A stretch of DNA of 64,000 bases, from positions 124,001-188,000 of the forward strand of contig NZ_CP133781.1 of assembly GCF_034350045.1 (NCBI RefSeq), in the 5' to 3' direction. Positions 17,774 through 29,537 of this stretch are shown piece after piece. Both the position numbers and the translations under genes were made by a program. How positions within the stretch are numbered: position 1 is the first letter of the stretch; the number at the start of each line of letters is the position of its first letter. The notes beneath the pieces are model-generated. The model was given only the letters and a program-made list of their open reading frames with translations. It ran no database searches and had not been told where the DNA came from. The stretch comes from Pseudomonas sp. CCI4.2. GTDB lineage: Bacteria; Pseudomonadota; Gammaproteobacteria; Pseudomonadales; Pseudomonadaceae.

Positions 17774-18898
17774 ATGTCCACCGAACACTTGTTAACCACA
17801 CCGCTTCACGCCCTGCACCGCGAACTCGGCGCAAAAATGGTCCCGTTCGCCGGTTATGACATGCCGGTGCAATACCCCGCGGGTGTGCTTAAAGAACATT
17901 TGCACACCCGCGCCCAGGCCGGTTTGTTTGACGTGTCGCACATGGGCCAGATTCGCTTGACCGGCGCCAACGCCGCCAAAGCCCTGGAAACGCTGGTGCC
18001 GGTCGACATTATCGACCTGCCAGTGGGCATGCAACGCTACGCCATGTTCACCAACGAAAACGGCGGCATCCTGGACGACCTGATGGTCGCCAATATCGGT
18101 AACGACCAGTTGATTCTGGTGGTCAACGCCGCCTGCAAAGACGATGACCTAGCGCATATCCAGAAACATTTGGCAGGTCAGTGCGACATCGAGCCGTTGT
18201 TCGAAGCGCGCGCCCTCCTCGCCCTGCAAGGCCCGGCCGCTGTAACAGTGCTTGCACGTCTGGCGCCTGAAGTGGCGAAAATGACCTTCATGCAGTTCGC
18301 TAAAGTGACACTGCTGGGTGCTGATTGCTACGTCAGCCGCTCGGGTTACACCGGCGAAGACGGCTACGAAATCTCGGTTCCGGCGGACCACGCTGAAGCC
18401 TTGGCCCGACGCCTGCTGGACGAGCCTGAAGTTGCACCGATTGGCCTCGGCGCACGTGACTCGCTGCGCCTGGAAGCCGGTCTTTGCCTGTACGGCCACG
18501 ACATGAACACCGAGACCACACCTATCGAAGCGAGCCTGTTGTGGGCCATCTCCAAGGTACGACGTGTCGACGGCGCGCGTGTCGGTGGCTTCCCTGGCGC
18601 ACAACAGATCTTCGCTCAGCAGCAGGCTGGCGTCGCTCGCAAACGTGTCGGCCTCCTGCCACAAGAACGCACCCCCGTGCGCGAAGGCGCAGAGATCGTC
18701 GACGCTGATGACAAAATTATCGGCAGTGTCACCAGTGGCGGCTTCGGTCCAAGCCTTGGCGGTCCGTTGGTCATGGCGTACCTCGACAGCGCCCACGTCG
18801 CATTGGACAGCGAAGTCTGGGCTATCGTGCGCGGCAAAAAAATTCCAATGAAGGTCAGCAAAATGCCATTCGTGGCACAGCGTTACTTCCGCGGTTAA
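17774..18898 (+). CDS. gcvT: Aminomethyltransferase, glycine cleavage T protein
   Basis: A 374-aa folate-dependent T protein that transfers the one-carbon unit from GcvH to tetrahydrofolate and releases ammonia. Typical segments include AKMVPFAGYDMPVQYP, FDVSHMGQ, the folate-site SRSGYTGEDGYEI and LGARDSLRLEAGLCLYG, and a C-terminal TSGGFGPSLGGP. Ribosome site GGAG precedes the ATG. It is the last gene of the gcv operon, followed 11 nt later by a strong hairpin. Confidence 0.96.
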   Translation: MSTEHLLTTPLHALHRELGAKMVPFAGYDMPVQYPAGVLKEHLHTRAQAGLFDVSHMGQIRLTGANAAKALETLVPVDIIDLPVGMQRYAMFTNENGGILDDLMVANIGNDQLILVVNAACKDDDLAHIQKHLAGQCDIEPLFEARALLALQGPAAVTVLARLAPEVAKMTFMQFAKVTLLGADCYVSRSGYTGEDGYEISVPADHAEALARRLLDEPEVAPIGLGARDSLRLEAGLCLYGHDMNTETTPIEASLLWAISKVRRVDGARVGGFPGAQQIFAQQQAGVARKRVGLLPQERTPVREGAEIVDADDKIIGSVTSGGFGPSLGGPLVMAYLDSAHVALDSEVWAIVRGKKIPMKVSKMPFVAQRYFRG

Positions 18899-18909
18899 TA
18901 CAATGACAC

Positions 18910-18937
18910 CTGCGCACTGAGCAAAAACAGTGCGCAG
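18910..18937 (+). terminator. Hairpin at the end of the gcv operon
   Basis: CTGCGCACTG and CAGTGCGCAG form a perfect 10-bp stem with an A-rich 8-nt loop, 11 nt after gcvT. No T-tract follows, so it may act as a 3' stability hairpin or a Rho-assisted terminator. Confidence 0.5.
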
Positions 18938-19289
18938 AACGGTCATCCCCTCGCAATACCGCCTCGTTGAACGGCGCGCTTAGTCCCTACCCCGCCACGC
19001 TTATAGCCTAAACTTCCCGGCAAAATCTATCGATTGCACCGCATCGGTTAAATTTTTCAAACAGGCCGGAGAGCCCCGGAAACCGGTCCTGAACCGGGCT
19101 TGTTTTTCCGGACGAAGTTGGCGTAAAGTTTCTCAACTGTGTTTGCATGGGTCGCTTGAACCGTGACCTGGACAGTAGAGCCAAGCATTGCTACATCCCG
19201 TTCGACGATTCTTTCTTCCTGCAACCAGTCCCAGCTCTCTTTCAACGGAAAGGGACTGTCATTAATTTAAGTTTCAAGGAATAAAGAAA
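18938..19289 (+). promoter_or_regulatory. Upstream region / probable leader of the cold-shock gene
   Basis: About 350 nt without a gene. At 19072-19107 a stem (AGCCCCGG with CCGGGCTT) is followed by GTTTTT, which looks like an attenuator or terminator. Downstream, TTTCAAGGAATAAAG gives the cold-shock gene its ribosome site. Long structured leaders are normal for cspA-type genes, but the transcription start cannot be fixed by eye. Confidence 0.4.
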
Positions 19290-19502
19290 ATGGCTGAACG
19301 TCAGAGCGGTACCGTCAAGTGGTTTAACGACGAAAAGGGTTTTGGTTTTATCACGCCAGAAAGCGGGCCGGATCTGTTCGTCCATTTCCGCGCTATTCAG
19401 GGCAACGGCTTCAAGAGCCTGAAAGAAGGCCAGAAAGTAACCTTTATCTCCGTGCAGGGCCAAAAAGGTCTGCAGGCGGATGAAGTTCAAGCCGAAGGGT
19501 AA
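19290..19502 (+). CDS. Cold-shock protein (CspA/CapB family)
   Basis: A 70-aa single cold-shock domain that binds single-stranded RNA and DNA and melts RNA structure. RNP1 (KGFGFITP) and RNP2 (LFVHF) are both present, after the usual GTVKWFND start. The ATG has AAGGAAT nine bases upstream. The gene stands alone between its leader and a strong terminator. Pseudomonads have several paralogues, so I give no specific gene symbol. Confidence 0.95.
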   Translation: MAERQSGTVKWFNDEKGFGFITPESGPDLFVHFRAIQGNGFKSLKEGQKVTFISVQGQKGLQADEVQAEG

Positions 19503-19515
19503 GTAACTGGAACAG

Positions 19516-19550
19516 AAAAGCCCCTGATGTTGACCATCAGGGGCTTTTTT
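19516..19550 (+). terminator. Intrinsic terminator after the cold-shock gene
   Basis: AAAAGCCCCTGATG, a 5-nt loop, then CATCAGGGGCTTTTTT: a 14-bp stem ending in a T-tract, 13 nt after the stop codon. Classic Rho-independent terminator. Confidence 0.92.
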
Positions 19551-19600
19551 ATGCGTGGGATTCCGTAAAATGCTTTCTTTTTTGTAATCGAGCGTCTGCC

Positions 19601-20089
19601 ATGTCGACACATCAGCTTCGTCCCCAAGGTGACTTTCCCATTGCGGGGCTAGGTCGTCGCTTGGCAGCAATGGTTTACGACACCCTGCTTTGCATCGCCC
19701 TGCTCATGGTCACCACCCTGGTGTACAAACTGATTTTGATGGCGTTTGTCGGCGAAGCCAAACTGCGAGCCTTATCAGAAGCTGGCACGCTGGATGGCGA
19801 CCCGTTGCTGTCAACGATCCTGCTGTTTGTGCTGTTCGGCTTCTTCGCGAAATTCTGGACCCACTCGGGTCAAACCCTCGGCATGCAGGTCTGGGGCATC
19901 CGCGTGCAAAACGCCGACGGCACCGGCATCAGCCTGTGGCAGGCGCTGCTGCGCTTCGTGGTCTCGATCGGCTCGTGGCTCTGCGTAGGGCTGGGGTTTT
20001 TCTGGGTGCTCTTTGACAAGCAGAAACGTAGCTGGCATGACATGTATTCCGACACACAGTTGGTACGGGTGCCGAAGCAGAAGGGATGA
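19601..20089 (+). CDS. RDD family membrane protein
   Basis: A 162-aa inner-membrane protein of the RDD family. The N-terminal helix holds the defining R and D residues (LGRRLAAMVYDTLL), a second hydrophobic segment lies near residues 60-75, the polar GQTLGMQVWGIRV stretch follows, and a third helix (VSIGSWLCVGLGFFWVLF) precedes KRSWHDMYSDT. Function of the family is poorly defined; some members are Na+(Li+)/H+ antiporters. It appears to be transcribed alone. Confidence 0.88.
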   Translation: MSTHQLRPQGDFPIAGLGRRLAAMVYDTLLCIALLMVTTLVYKLILMAFVGEAKLRALSEAGTLDGDPLLSTILLFVLFGFFAKFWTHSGQTLGMQVWGIRVQNADGTGISLWQALLRFVVSIGSWLCVGLGFFWVLFDKQKRSWHDMYSDTQLVRVPKQKG

Positions 20090-20121
20090 TACTGGGAATA
20101 TTGCGTAACTGTAGGGGCTGT

Positions 20122-20240
20122 GTGGGACCGCATTTATTCGGGAAGCGTTATACCTGACACATTTCAAAGGGCGATATATCAGGCAGCGCGGCCTTGCTGA
20201 AATACCGCGCGGAGCCCTTCCCGAATGAATTCAGTCCCAC
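20122..20240. repeat. REP-type inverted pair between the RDD gene and lptG
   Basis: TGTGGGACCG...TTCGGGAAG at the left and CTTCCCGAAT...GTCCCAC at the right form an inverted pair separated by about 65 nt, between two convergent genes. Typical pseudomonad REP doublet. Confidence 0.6.
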
Positions 20241-20327
20241 GGATTCTGGCGATGCACAGATTTTTGTAAGAGCTGCCGAAGGCTGCGATCAGTCCGCACG
20301 GCGGCCCCTATAGAGGGAACAGCCGCT

Positions 20328-21389
20328 TTACCCCGCCCGACGCAACAACCAGAGCCCGGCAATAGCGCAAATCCCGGACGGCACCAGCACCGCGAACAGT
20401 GGTGAGAAGCCGAACACCAGACTCGACGGCCCCAGCAGGTCTTGGGCGATGCGGAAGGTAAAGCCCACCAGCACGCCGGTAAACACCCTTTGGCCCAGGG
20501 TCACTGATCGCAACGGTCCGAAGATGAACGAGATGGCCATCAACACCAAGGCCATGGTCACCAACGGCTGCAAGACCTTCGTCCAGAAGGCTAGCCAGTA
20601 ACGACCGTTGTTCAAACCCTGCTCCGCCAGATAGTGCGAATAACTCCACAGTCCGGAAATCGACAGCGAGTCCGGCGGCAAGACCAGCGTACTCAAAAGC
20701 TGTGGGCTTAATGTCACACCCCAGCGCTCGCTCGGGCTGGTTACGATTTCAGTGCTGTCACCATGGAATACCGTGGTGGTCACGTCTTGCAGTTGCCAGT
20801 GGTCCTTCTCAAACTTCGCGTGTTTGGAAAAACTAGCGATCTGCATATGACGCTGATCGTCGAAGCGGTAACGGGTCACGCCATACAGCACACCGTTAGG
20901 TTGCACGGCGTTGATGTGAATAAACTCCTCGCCCTCGCGGTGCCATACGCCGTATTTGCTGCTTTGTGCGTCGCCGCCACCTTGCGCCAAGGAGCGGTTG
21001 GACTGAGCCATGTCTTCGCTGACCGGGGCAACATATTCGCCAACCAGTACGCCAGCCACCATGAGCAACAGCATCGGCTTCATGACCGCCCAGACAATGC
21101 GCCCAACCGACACGCCAGCCGCTCGCATGATGGTCAGTTCGCTGCTGCTGGCCAGACTGCCGAGCCCCACCAGACAGCCAATCAACGCCGACATCGGCAA
21201 CATCTCATAGACCCGTCGAGGTGCCGTCAGCAACACGAACGAGCTGGCGTCCATCAGAGTGTAGGTGTCGCTGATGTCGCCCATTTCATCAATGAAAGCG
21301 AACAGCGAGGCCAGGCCCAAAATGACACCCAGTACACCCAGGATCGCGACTAAAACGCTTTTGCCGATATAACGGTCAATTTTAACCAC
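20328..21389 (-). CDS. lptG: LPS export ABC transporter permease LptG
   Basis: A 353-aa YjgP/YjgQ-family permease. The N-terminal helices (YIGKSVLVAILGVLGVILG onward) and three C-terminal helices flank a periplasmic beta-jellyroll domain in the middle. With LptF and LptB2 it extracts lipopolysaccharide from the inner membrane and passes it to LptC. The start overlaps the end of lptF by eight bases, so the two are translationally coupled. Confidence 0.95.
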   Translation of the reverse strand: MVKIDRYIGKSVLVAILGVLGVILGLASLFAFIDEMGDISDTYTLMDASSFVLLTAPRRVYEMLPMSALIGCLVGLGSLASSSELTIMRAAGVSVGRIVWAVMKPMLLLMVAGVLVGEYVAPVSEDMAQSNRSLAQGGGDAQSSKYGVWHREGEEFIHINAVQPNGVLYGVTRYRFDDQRHMQIASFSKHAKFEKDHWQLQDVTTTVFHGDSTEIVTSPSERWGVTLSPQLLSTLVLPPDSLSISGLWSYSHYLAEQGLNNGRYWLAFWTKVLQPLVTMALVLMAISFIFGPLRSVTLGQRVFTGVLVGFTFRIAQDLLGPSSLVFGFSPLFAVLVPSGICAIAGLWLLRRAG

Positions 21390-22503
21390 GGGTCACCTCC
21401 TTCGCGTCGCGGCGACTCGCCATGCCCAACCGCAGAGATTCCCAGTACAGCAACAGGATGCCGATGGACAGAAACAGCGCATGTACCCACCACAAACCAA
21501 AGACTATTGGAATCTTGCCGCGCTCAAGCGCTCCGCGCGCAGCAATCAGGATGGTGAGATACGCCATATAAAGAAGAATCGCCGGAAGCAGTTTGAGGAA
21601 ACGCCCTTGTCGCGGGTTGGCCTTGGAAAGCGGCACGGCGATCAAGGTAACGATGAAGACCAGCAACGGCAGCGACAAACGCCATTGCAGTTCTGCCTTG
21701 GCGCGCAAGGTGTCGTTACCGATCAAGTCGCGCGTAGGGATGGCTTCGCGGTCGGTGACTTCTTCACTGATTTCCGGCTTAGGCAATACAGCGCCATAGG
21801 TGTCGTACTTGATGGCGCGGTAGTTCGCCTCGCCGGGATTACCGTCGTAGCGGTAACCATTTTCCAGAATAAGGTAACGGGTGCCGTCAGGCTTGACCTC
21901 TTGGCGCCCCTTTTCGGCAACCAGTACGGAAATACCCTGGTCCTTTTTGCCGTCGCTAGACAAGCGCTTTTCAGAAATAAACACACCGCCGAGCTGGGCG
22001 CGGTCTTCGGACAGGGTTTTGGTATAGGTAATCCGCGAACCGTCACGCAGCGCCTGGAAACGCCCCGGCTCCAGAGTGTCGAACTCGGTCATTGCGTCTT
22101 GTTGGTTGACGATCATTGCGACCTGCGCGGCGCCTTGCGGTGCCAACCCCAAGCTCAGCCAAGTGACCACCAGGGCCACAACGGCCGCCGGGGCCATGGT
22201 CATCCACAATAAGCGTTGCTGACTCATGCCGGTCGCCGCCAGTACGGTCATTTCGCTTTCGAGGTAAAGGCGACCGTAAGACAGAAGAATGCCCAGGAAC
22301 AGCCCCAACGGCAAAATCAGTTGCATGAAACCTGGCAGGCGAAAGCCCATGATCATGAACAGCACGCCGGGATCGAGCGCACCTGATGCGGCTTGAGCCA
22401 GGTACTTGATGAAACGTCCGCTCATGATGATCACCAGCAACACAGCGCTGACGGCGCTCATGGTCACCAGCACTTCTCGGGACAGATAACGAAAGACGAT
22501 CAA
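21382..22503 (-). CDS. lptF: LPS export ABC transporter permease LptF
   Basis: A 373-aa partner of LptG with the same architecture. IVFRYLSREVLVT at the start, ESEMTVLAATGMS in the cytoplasmic coupling loop, a periplasmic domain in the middle, and three C-terminal helices. The frame is open to an ATG at 22545, but I place the start at TTG 22503, preceded by GGAG eight bases upstream, because Pseudomonas LptF begins with (M)IVFRYLS. It is divergent from pepA, as in other pseudomonads. Confidence 0.93.
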   Translation of the reverse strand: MIVFRYLSREVLVTMSAVSAVLLVIIMSGRFIKYLAQAASGALDPGVLFMIMGFRLPGFMQLILPLGLFLGILLSYGRLYLESEMTVLAATGMSQQRLLWMTMAPAAVVALVVTWLSLGLAPQGAAQVAMIVNQQDAMTEFDTLEPGRFQALRDGSRITYTKTLSEDRAQLGGVFISEKRLSSDGKKDQGISVLVAEKGRQEVKPDGTRYLILENGYRYDGNPGEANYRAIKYDTYGAVLPKPEISEEVTDREAIPTRDLIGNDTLRAKAELQWRLSLPLLVFIVTLIAVPLSKANPRQGRFLKLLPAILLYMAYLTILIAARGALERGKIPIVFGLWWVHALFLSIGILLLYWESLRLGMASRRDAKEVTRG

Positions 22504-24327
<1,824 letters not shown>

Positions 24328-24383
24328 AACGCTTCAGGACGTATCGGCCGCCCGGCTGATACGTTCTGCGCTCTGGAACTGAC

Positions 24384-24812
24384 ATGACTCAAGTCGATTT
24401 TTACATCCTACCCAGCGCCGATCCTTCGGCACGCCTGGATTTCGCCTGCAAACTCAGCGAAAAAGCCTGGCGCCTCGGTCATCGGGTCTATTTGCATTGC
24501 AGCGATGCCGCTCAGCGGGAGGACCTCGACGCACGGCTGTGGCGCTTCAAAGGCGAAAGCTTCGTACCGCACGGCAACGCCGAGGACGATCAGGAGGCTC
24601 CGATCGTACTGGGACTGGGCGATGACCCAGGGCAACATCAGGATTTGCTGGTCAATCTGGACCTGCGTATCCCCGAATTCTTCAAGCGCTTCGCCCGTGT
24701 GGCGGAAGTAGTAGTAGAAGATCCCGCAATTCGTCTGGCCGCACGAGAGAGTTTTCGCTTCTATCGTGAACAGGGCTATCCTCTGCAAGATCACCGGTTA
24801 CAGCGTCTCTGA
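24384..24812 (+). CDS. holC: DNA polymerase III chi subunit
   Basis: A 142-aa chi subunit of the clamp loader, which binds SSB and psi (HolD) at the replication fork. Characteristic segments are QVDFYILPSADPSARLDFACKLSEKAWRLGHRVYLHC, quoted here in part as VDFYIL and KAWRLGHRVY, plus DLRIPEFFKRFARVAEVV. Position between pepA and valS is conserved in gamma-proteobacteria, which strengthens the call. Confidence 0.94.
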   Translation: MTQVDFYILPSADPSARLDFACKLSEKAWRLGHRVYLHCSDAAQREDLDARLWRFKGESFVPHGNAEDDQEAPIVLGLGDDPGQHQDLLVNLDLRIPEFFKRFARVAEVVVEDPAIRLAARESFRFYREQGYPLQDHRLQRL

Positions 24813-24819
24813 GCACACG

Positions 24820-25281
24820 ATGGATACTCCAAAACCCCTGAAAGACTCCGCGCATTTGCTGGATGACCTCGAGTCGATCCGCCAACTGCTCGGTGATGAT
24901 TCATTGCAACCGCCCTTGCTGACCGACAGCGTTAAGAGCGACGTGCAAATCCCGTTGTTGTTCGATGTGGTCGGCGCTCAAACAGCGACAACGGCCAAAG
25001 TCCAAGCGGCCGAAAGCCCTTTTTTCGACGCCGAACCTGTTGCGCAGGTTGCCAATATTGAAGACGACGAAGCCGACATACCGACCTTAATACCGGAGCC
25101 GACCGTCGAGCCAGCCGCGCCGAACCCGGATCTACTGCTGCACTTGGACAACGAACTGCGCGCCGCCGCGCAATTGATCATGCAAGACGTGATTGACGAC
25201 TTCGCCCCCCACATAGAAACCGAAATCAAACGCCGGCTTGATGCCAGGATGGAGCGGCTATTAAGCCAATACCCGTCTTGA
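24820..25281 (+). CDS. Conserved hypothetical protein between holC and valS
   Basis: A 153-aa acidic protein with no signal peptide or membrane segment. The N-terminal segment (LLDDLESIRQLLGDD) and the C-terminal part (AAAQLIMQDVIDDFAPHIETEIKRRL) are likely helical. The middle is rich in Glu, Pro and Ala and probably disordered. The ATG at 24820 lies seven bases after holC; an upstream in-frame ATG (24766) would overlap holC by 47 bases and is unlikely. Pseudomonads keep a gene of this kind at this position. A link with the replisome is only guesswork from the neighbourhood. Confidence 0.8.
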   Translation: MDTPKPLKDSAHLLDDLESIRQLLGDDSLQPPLLTDSVKSDVQIPLLFDVVGAQTATTAKVQAAESPFFDAEPVAQVANIEDDEADIPTLIPEPTVEPAAPNPDLLLHLDNELRAAAQLIMQDVIDDFAPHIETEIKRRLDARMERLLSQYPS

Positions 25282-25296
25282 ACACCGCATAAAACC

Positions 25297-25358
25297 GTAG
25301 GACCTGCCGGAGGCAGCGATAGGGTTTACAGCCGTTCGCAGCCTTCGGCGGCGCCTAC
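25297..25358. repeat. REP-like inverted repeat upstream of valS
   Basis: GTAGG-ACCTGCCGGAGGC and GCCTTCGGCGGCGCCTAC form an imperfect hairpin in the gap before valS, of the GTAGG...CCTAC REP type. Confidence 0.5.
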
Positions 25359-25443
25359 AAGACCTCAGCTTGTGGCTTGAAACTGCCCCTCCCGCTATAC
25401 TTGCCGGCTTTCCTGAATTAATGCCAATAGGGTCCAGCCGCGC

Positions 25444-28290
25444 ATGGAAAAGACCTACCAGCCCCACGCCATTGAAACTTCCTGGTATCAGACCTGGGAG
25501 TCCGAGAATTATTTCGCTCCGCAAGGCGCTGGTGACCCGTACACCATCATGATCCCGCCGCCGAACGTCACTGGCAGCTTGCACATGGGCCATGGTTTCA
25601 ACAACGCGATCATGGACGCCTTGATCCGTTTCCGCCGCATGCAGGGTCGCAACACTCTGTGGCAGCCGGGCACCGACCACGCCGGTATCGCCACGCAAAT
25701 GCTAGTGGAGCGTCAGATCGAAGCCCAAGGCCTGAGCCGTCATGATCTGGGTCGCGACAAATTCCTCGAAAAAATCTGGGAATGGAAAGATCAGTCCGGC
25801 GGCAACATCAGCCGTCAGATTCGTCGCCTGGGCTCGTCGGTGGATTGGAGCCGCGAGCGCTTCACCATGGACGACGGCCTGTCCGAGTCGGTGAAAGAAG
25901 CGTTTGTACGCCTGCATGAAGACGGTCTGATCTATCGTGGCAAGCGTTTGGTCAACTGGGACACCAAACTGCACACCGCTATTTCCGATCTGGAAGTGGA
26001 AAACCACGACGAGAAAGGTTTCCTCTGGAACCTGCGTTACCCACTGGCCGATGGCGCGAAAACCGCTGATGGCCTGGATTACCTCGTTGTCGCTACCACC
26101 CGCCCGGAAACCATGCTCGGCGACGCCGCCGTTGCCGTTAACCCGGAAGACGAACGCTACAAAGCCCTGATTGGCAAGTTCGTTGAACTGCCATTGGTAG
26201 GCCGCCGCATCCCGATCATCGCTGATGACTATTGCGATCCTGAATTCGGCACCGGCTGCGTGAAAATCACCCCAGCCCACGATTTCAACGACTATGAAGT
26301 CGGCAAGCGCCACAACCTGCCACTGTTGAATATTTTCGACAAAAACGCCGCCGTGCTGCCTGCTGCGCAGGTGTTCAACATCGACGGCACGCTGAATGAG
26401 CTGATCGACGGCACGCTGCCCGCCGTCTATGCCGGTCTTGATCGTTTCGAAGCGCGCAAACAAATCGTTGCCGCCTTTGACGCCGCTGGCCTGCTGGTCA
26501 GCGTCGACGACCATGCGCTGAAAGTGCCCAAGGGCGACCGCTCCGGGACCATCATCGAACCTTGGCTAACCGATCAGTGGTACGTCTCCACCAAGCCGCT
26601 GGCTGAGCCGGCCATCGCAGCTGTGGAAGATGGCCGCATTGCGTTCGTGCCCAAGCAGTACGAAAACATGTACTTCTCGTGGATGCGTGACATTCAGGAC
26701 TGGTGCATCAGCCGTCAGCTCTGGTGGGGCCACCGGATTCCAGCTTGGTACGACGAATCGGGCAAAGTCTATGTCGGTCGCGACGAAGCCGAAGTCCGCG
26801 CGAAGAACAATCTCGGGCCAGAGGTTGCGCTGCAACAAGACAACGACGTTCTAGACACCTGGTTCAGCTCAGGACTGTGGACCTTTTCCACCCTCGGCTG
26901 GCCGGAACAAACCGAAGCGCTGAAGACCTTCCACTCCACTGACGTGCTGGTCACTGGCTTCGACATCATTTTCTTCTGGGTCGCCCGGATGATCATGCTC
27001 ACCATGCACCTGGTGAAAAACGAAGACGGCACACCGCAAGTTCCGTTCAAGACCGTTTACGTTCACGGTTTGGTCCGCGATGGCCTTGGTCAGAAAATGT
27101 CCAAGTCCAAGGGCAACGTTCTTGACCCGCTAGACATCATTGACGGTATCGAGCTGGAAGACCTGGTCGCCAAGCGCACCACCGGCTTGATGCAGCCAAA
27201 ACTGCAGAAGAAGATTGAAAAGCAGACCCGTGACGAGTTCGCGGACGGCATCGCCAGCTACGGCACTGACGCCCTGCGCTTTACATTCTGCTCGCTGGCG
27301 TCCACCGGCCGCGACATTAAGTTCGACATGGGCCGCGTTGAAGGCTATCGCAACTTCTGCAATAAAATCTGGAACGCAGCCCGCTACGTTCTGGACAAAG
27401 GCGAAGATTGCGGCCAAAACGGCGAAGCCGTTGAGCTGTCGCTGGCTGATCGCTGGATCATCTCGCAATTGCAGCGCACTGAAGCCGAAGTGACCCGACA
27501 ATTGGATCAGTTCCGCTTCGACCTCGCCGCACAGGCGTTGTACGAGTTCATCTGGAACCAATATTGCGACTGGTACCTGGAGCTGTCCAAGCCCGTGCTG
27601 TGGGACGAAAATGCCCCGGTCGAGCGTCAGCGCGGCACTCGCCGTACGCTGGTTCGCGTGCTGGAAGTGGCGTTGCGTCTGGCTCATCCGTTCATGCCGT
27701 TCATTACCGAAGAAATCTGGCAGCGCCTTGCGCCGCTGGCAGGTGTGACTGGCAAGACGATCATGTTGCAACCGTGGCCAGTGGCAAACGAAACGCGCAT
27801 TGATCAGGCCGCCGAAGACGACATCGAATGGCTTAAGGGCCTGATGCTGGGCACTCGGAATATTCGTGGGGAAATGAACATTGGCCCAGGCAAGCCACTG
27901 CAGTTGTTCCTCAAGAACGTTAGCGCCGAAGATCAACGCCGCCTGACCGAAAACGATTACCTATTGAAAAAACTGGCCAAGCTTGAATCTATTACGGTGT
28001 TGGCTGCCGGCGCAGAAGCACCGCTGTCTGCGACAGCATTGGTCGGCGAAATGGAAGTGCTGGTACCGATGGCCGGTTTGATCGACAAGGCCGCTGAGCT
28101 GGCGCGTCTGGACAAAGAAATCCTGCGCCTGCAAGGTGAAGTGCAACGCGTGGGCGGCAAGCTGTCCAACGCAGCGTTCGTCGACAAAGCGCCACCTGAA
28201 GTGATTGCCAAGGAACGCGCCAAATTGACCGAGGCTGAACAAGCCTTGGGCAAGCTGGCGGAACAACACGCACGCATCGCCAGCTTGTAA
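25444..28290 (+). CDS. valS: Valyl-tRNA synthetase
   Basis: A 948-aa class I synthetase that charges tRNA-Val and edits misactivated threonine. HIGH signature HMGH in [15 protein letters not shown] (about residues 37-51), the CP1 editing domain in the first half ([11 protein letters not shown]), KMSKS in [14 protein letters not shown] (about residue 548), and a C-terminal coiled coil ([18 protein letters not shown]). Length matches bacterial ValS. Confidence 0.98.
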   Translation: MEKTYQPHAIETSWYQTWESENYFAPQGAGDPYTIMIPPPNVTGSLHMGHGFNNAIMDALIRFRRMQGRNTLWQPGTDHAGIATQMLVERQIEAQGLSRHDLGRDKFLEKIWEWKDQSGGNISRQIRRLGSSVDWSRERFTMDDGLSESVKEAFVRLHEDGLIYRGKRLVNWDTKLHTAISDLEVENHDEKGFLWNLRYPLADGAKTADGLDYLVVATTRPETMLGDAAVAVNPEDERYKALIGKFVELPLVGRRIPIIADDYCDPEFGTGCVKITPAHDFNDYEVGKRHNLPLLNIFDKNAAVLPAAQVFNIDGTLNELIDGTLPAVYAGLDRFEARKQIVAAFDAAGLLVSVDDHALKVPKGDRSGTIIEPWLTDQWYVSTKPLAEPAIAAVEDGRIAFVPKQYENMYFSWMRDIQDWCISRQLWWGHRIPAWYDESGKVYVGRDEAEVRAKNNLGPEVALQQDNDVLDTWFSSGLWTFSTLGWPEQTEALKTFHSTDVLVTGFDIIFFWVARMIMLTMHLVKNEDGTPQVPFKTVYVHGLVRDGLGQKMSKSKGNVLDPLDIIDGIELEDLVAKRTTGLMQPKLQKKIEKQTRDEFADGIASYGTDALRFTFCSLASTGRDIKFDMGRVEGYRNFCNKIWNAARYVLDKGEDCGQNGEAVELSLADRWIISQLQRTEAEVTRQLDQFRFDLAAQALYEFIWNQYCDWYLELSKPVLWDENAPVERQRGTRRTLVRVLEVALRLAHPFMPFITEEIWQRLAPLAGVTGKTIMLQPWPVANETRIDQAAEDDIEWLKGLMLGTRNIRGEMNIGPGKPLQLFLKNVSAEDQRRLTENDYLLKKLAKLESITVLAAGAEAPLSATALVGEMEVLVPMAGLIDKAAELARLDKEILRLQGEVQRVGGKLSNAAFVDKAPPEVIAKERAKLTEAEQALGKLAEQHARIASL

Positions 28291-28329
28291 CGGCGACATC
28301 AAAGCTGGCTCGTTCGCGGGCCAGCTTCT

Positions 28330-28437
28330 CTGTAGGAGCGCGCTTGCCCGCGATATGGCCAGCCCAGACACCAAAGGTTTTGATCATGAAACACGGTGCC
28401 TGACCCACAGCAATCGCGGGAAAGCGCGCTCCTACAG
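28330..28437. repeat. REP doublet (REPIN-like) between valS and rlmF
   Basis: CTGTAGGAGCGCGCTTGCCC at 28330 and its inverse near 28413-28437 match at 24 of 25 positions, separated by about 58 nt. Typical pseudomonad REP doublet. Confidence 0.8.
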
Positions 28438-28469
28438 CGTGGTGCACCTGCATTACAGAATTGAATTCC

Positions 28470-29438
28470 ATGACCACCCCAGACAAACCGAAAGCCACGA
28501 TGCACCCGCGCAACCGTCACCAAGGCCGTTACGATTTCCCGAAGCTGATCAAAAGCAGCCCCGAGCTGGCCGAGTTCGTGGTGGTCAATCCCTACGGTAA
28601 CGAAAGCATTGATTTCGCTAACCCATCGGCAGTGCGGGTGTTCAACCGCGCCCTGCTCAAGTCGTTCTACGGCGTCGCGCATTGGGACATCCCGGCCGAT
28701 TACCTGTGCCCACCGATTCCAGGCCGCGCCGATTACTTGCACTTCATGGCTGACCTGTTGGCTGAGAGCAACGACGGCGTGATTCCACGCGGCGCGTCGA
28801 TTCGCGCACTGGACATCGGCATGGGCGCTAATTGCGTCTATCCATTGATTGGCCACAGTGACTACGGCTGGCAGTTCCTCGGTTCGGAAATCGACCCCAC
28901 GGCAATCTCCGGCGCCACCGCCATCGTCAAATCCAACAATCTGCAGAAAGTCATCAGCCTGCGCTTGCAAAGTAACCGCAAACAGATCTTGCTCGACCTG
29001 CTGCACAGCGAAGAGCGTTTTGACCTGAGCGTCTGCAACCCACCGTTCCACGCCTCATGGGAAGAAGCGCAACGCGGCAGCCAACGCAAATGGCGCGCCT
29101 TGGGCAAGGCTGACCCGAAACGCAAGTTGCCGGTGCTGAACTTTGGCGGGCAATCACAGGAATTGTGGTGTGAAGGCGGCGAAATTGGCTTCGTGACGCA
29201 GCTAATCAACGAAAGCAAACACGTGCCACAACAAGTGTTCTGGTTCAGCACCTTGGTCTCCAAGGCCTCGAACTTGCCGTTGATTCAAAGCACGCTGAAG
29301 AAAGCCGGTGTGTTCGACAGCCGTGTGGTGGAGATGTCTCAGGGCCAGAAAACAAGCCGCTTCGTGGCCTGGACCTTCCTCGACAACACGCAACAGCGTA
29401 TCTGGCGCGAGAAGCGCTGGGCCGCAGCCAAAGCCTGA
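28470..29438 (+). CDS. rlmF: 23S rRNA (adenine-1618-N6)-methyltransferase
   Basis: A 322-aa SAM-dependent N6-adenine methyltransferase that modifies A1618 of 23S r[15 protein letters not shown] near the start is a family hallmark. The SAM motif [15 protein letters not shown] and the catalytic NPPF motif ([10 protein letters not shown]) are present. I start at ATG 28470; a TTG three codons earlier is also possible. It ends in a strong shared terminator with the convergent hupN. Confidence 0.93.
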   Translation: MTTPDKPKATMHPRNRHQGRYDFPKLIKSSPELAEFVVVNPYGNESIDFANPSAVRVFNRALLKSFYGVAHWDIPADYLCPPIPGRADYLHFMADLLAESNDGVIPRGASIRALDIGMGANCVYPLIGHSDYGWQFLGSEIDPTAISGATAIVKSNNLQKVISLRLQSNRKQILLDLLHSEERFDLSVCNPPFHASWEEAQRGSQRKWRALGKADPKRKLPVLNFGGQSQELWCEGGEIGFVTQLINESKHVPQQVFWFSTLVSKASNLPLIQSTLKKAGVFDSRVVEMSQGQKTSRFVAWTFLDNTQQRIWREKRWAAAKA

Positions 29439-29460
29439 TATTTTCAGTGCATCACACAGA

Positions 29461-29501
29461 AAAAGCCGTGCTCGGAGTGACCCGAAGCACGGCTTTTTTA
29501 C
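29461..29501. terminator. Bidirectional terminator between rlmF and hupN
   Basis: AAAAAGCCGTGCT and AGCACGGCTTTTTT form a 13-bp stem with A- and T-tracts on the two sides, so it can stop transcription from both convergent genes. Confidence 0.92.
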
Positions 29502-29537
29502 AGCAAGATCTGGTTGCCGGTCAGGGCAAACGAATAC

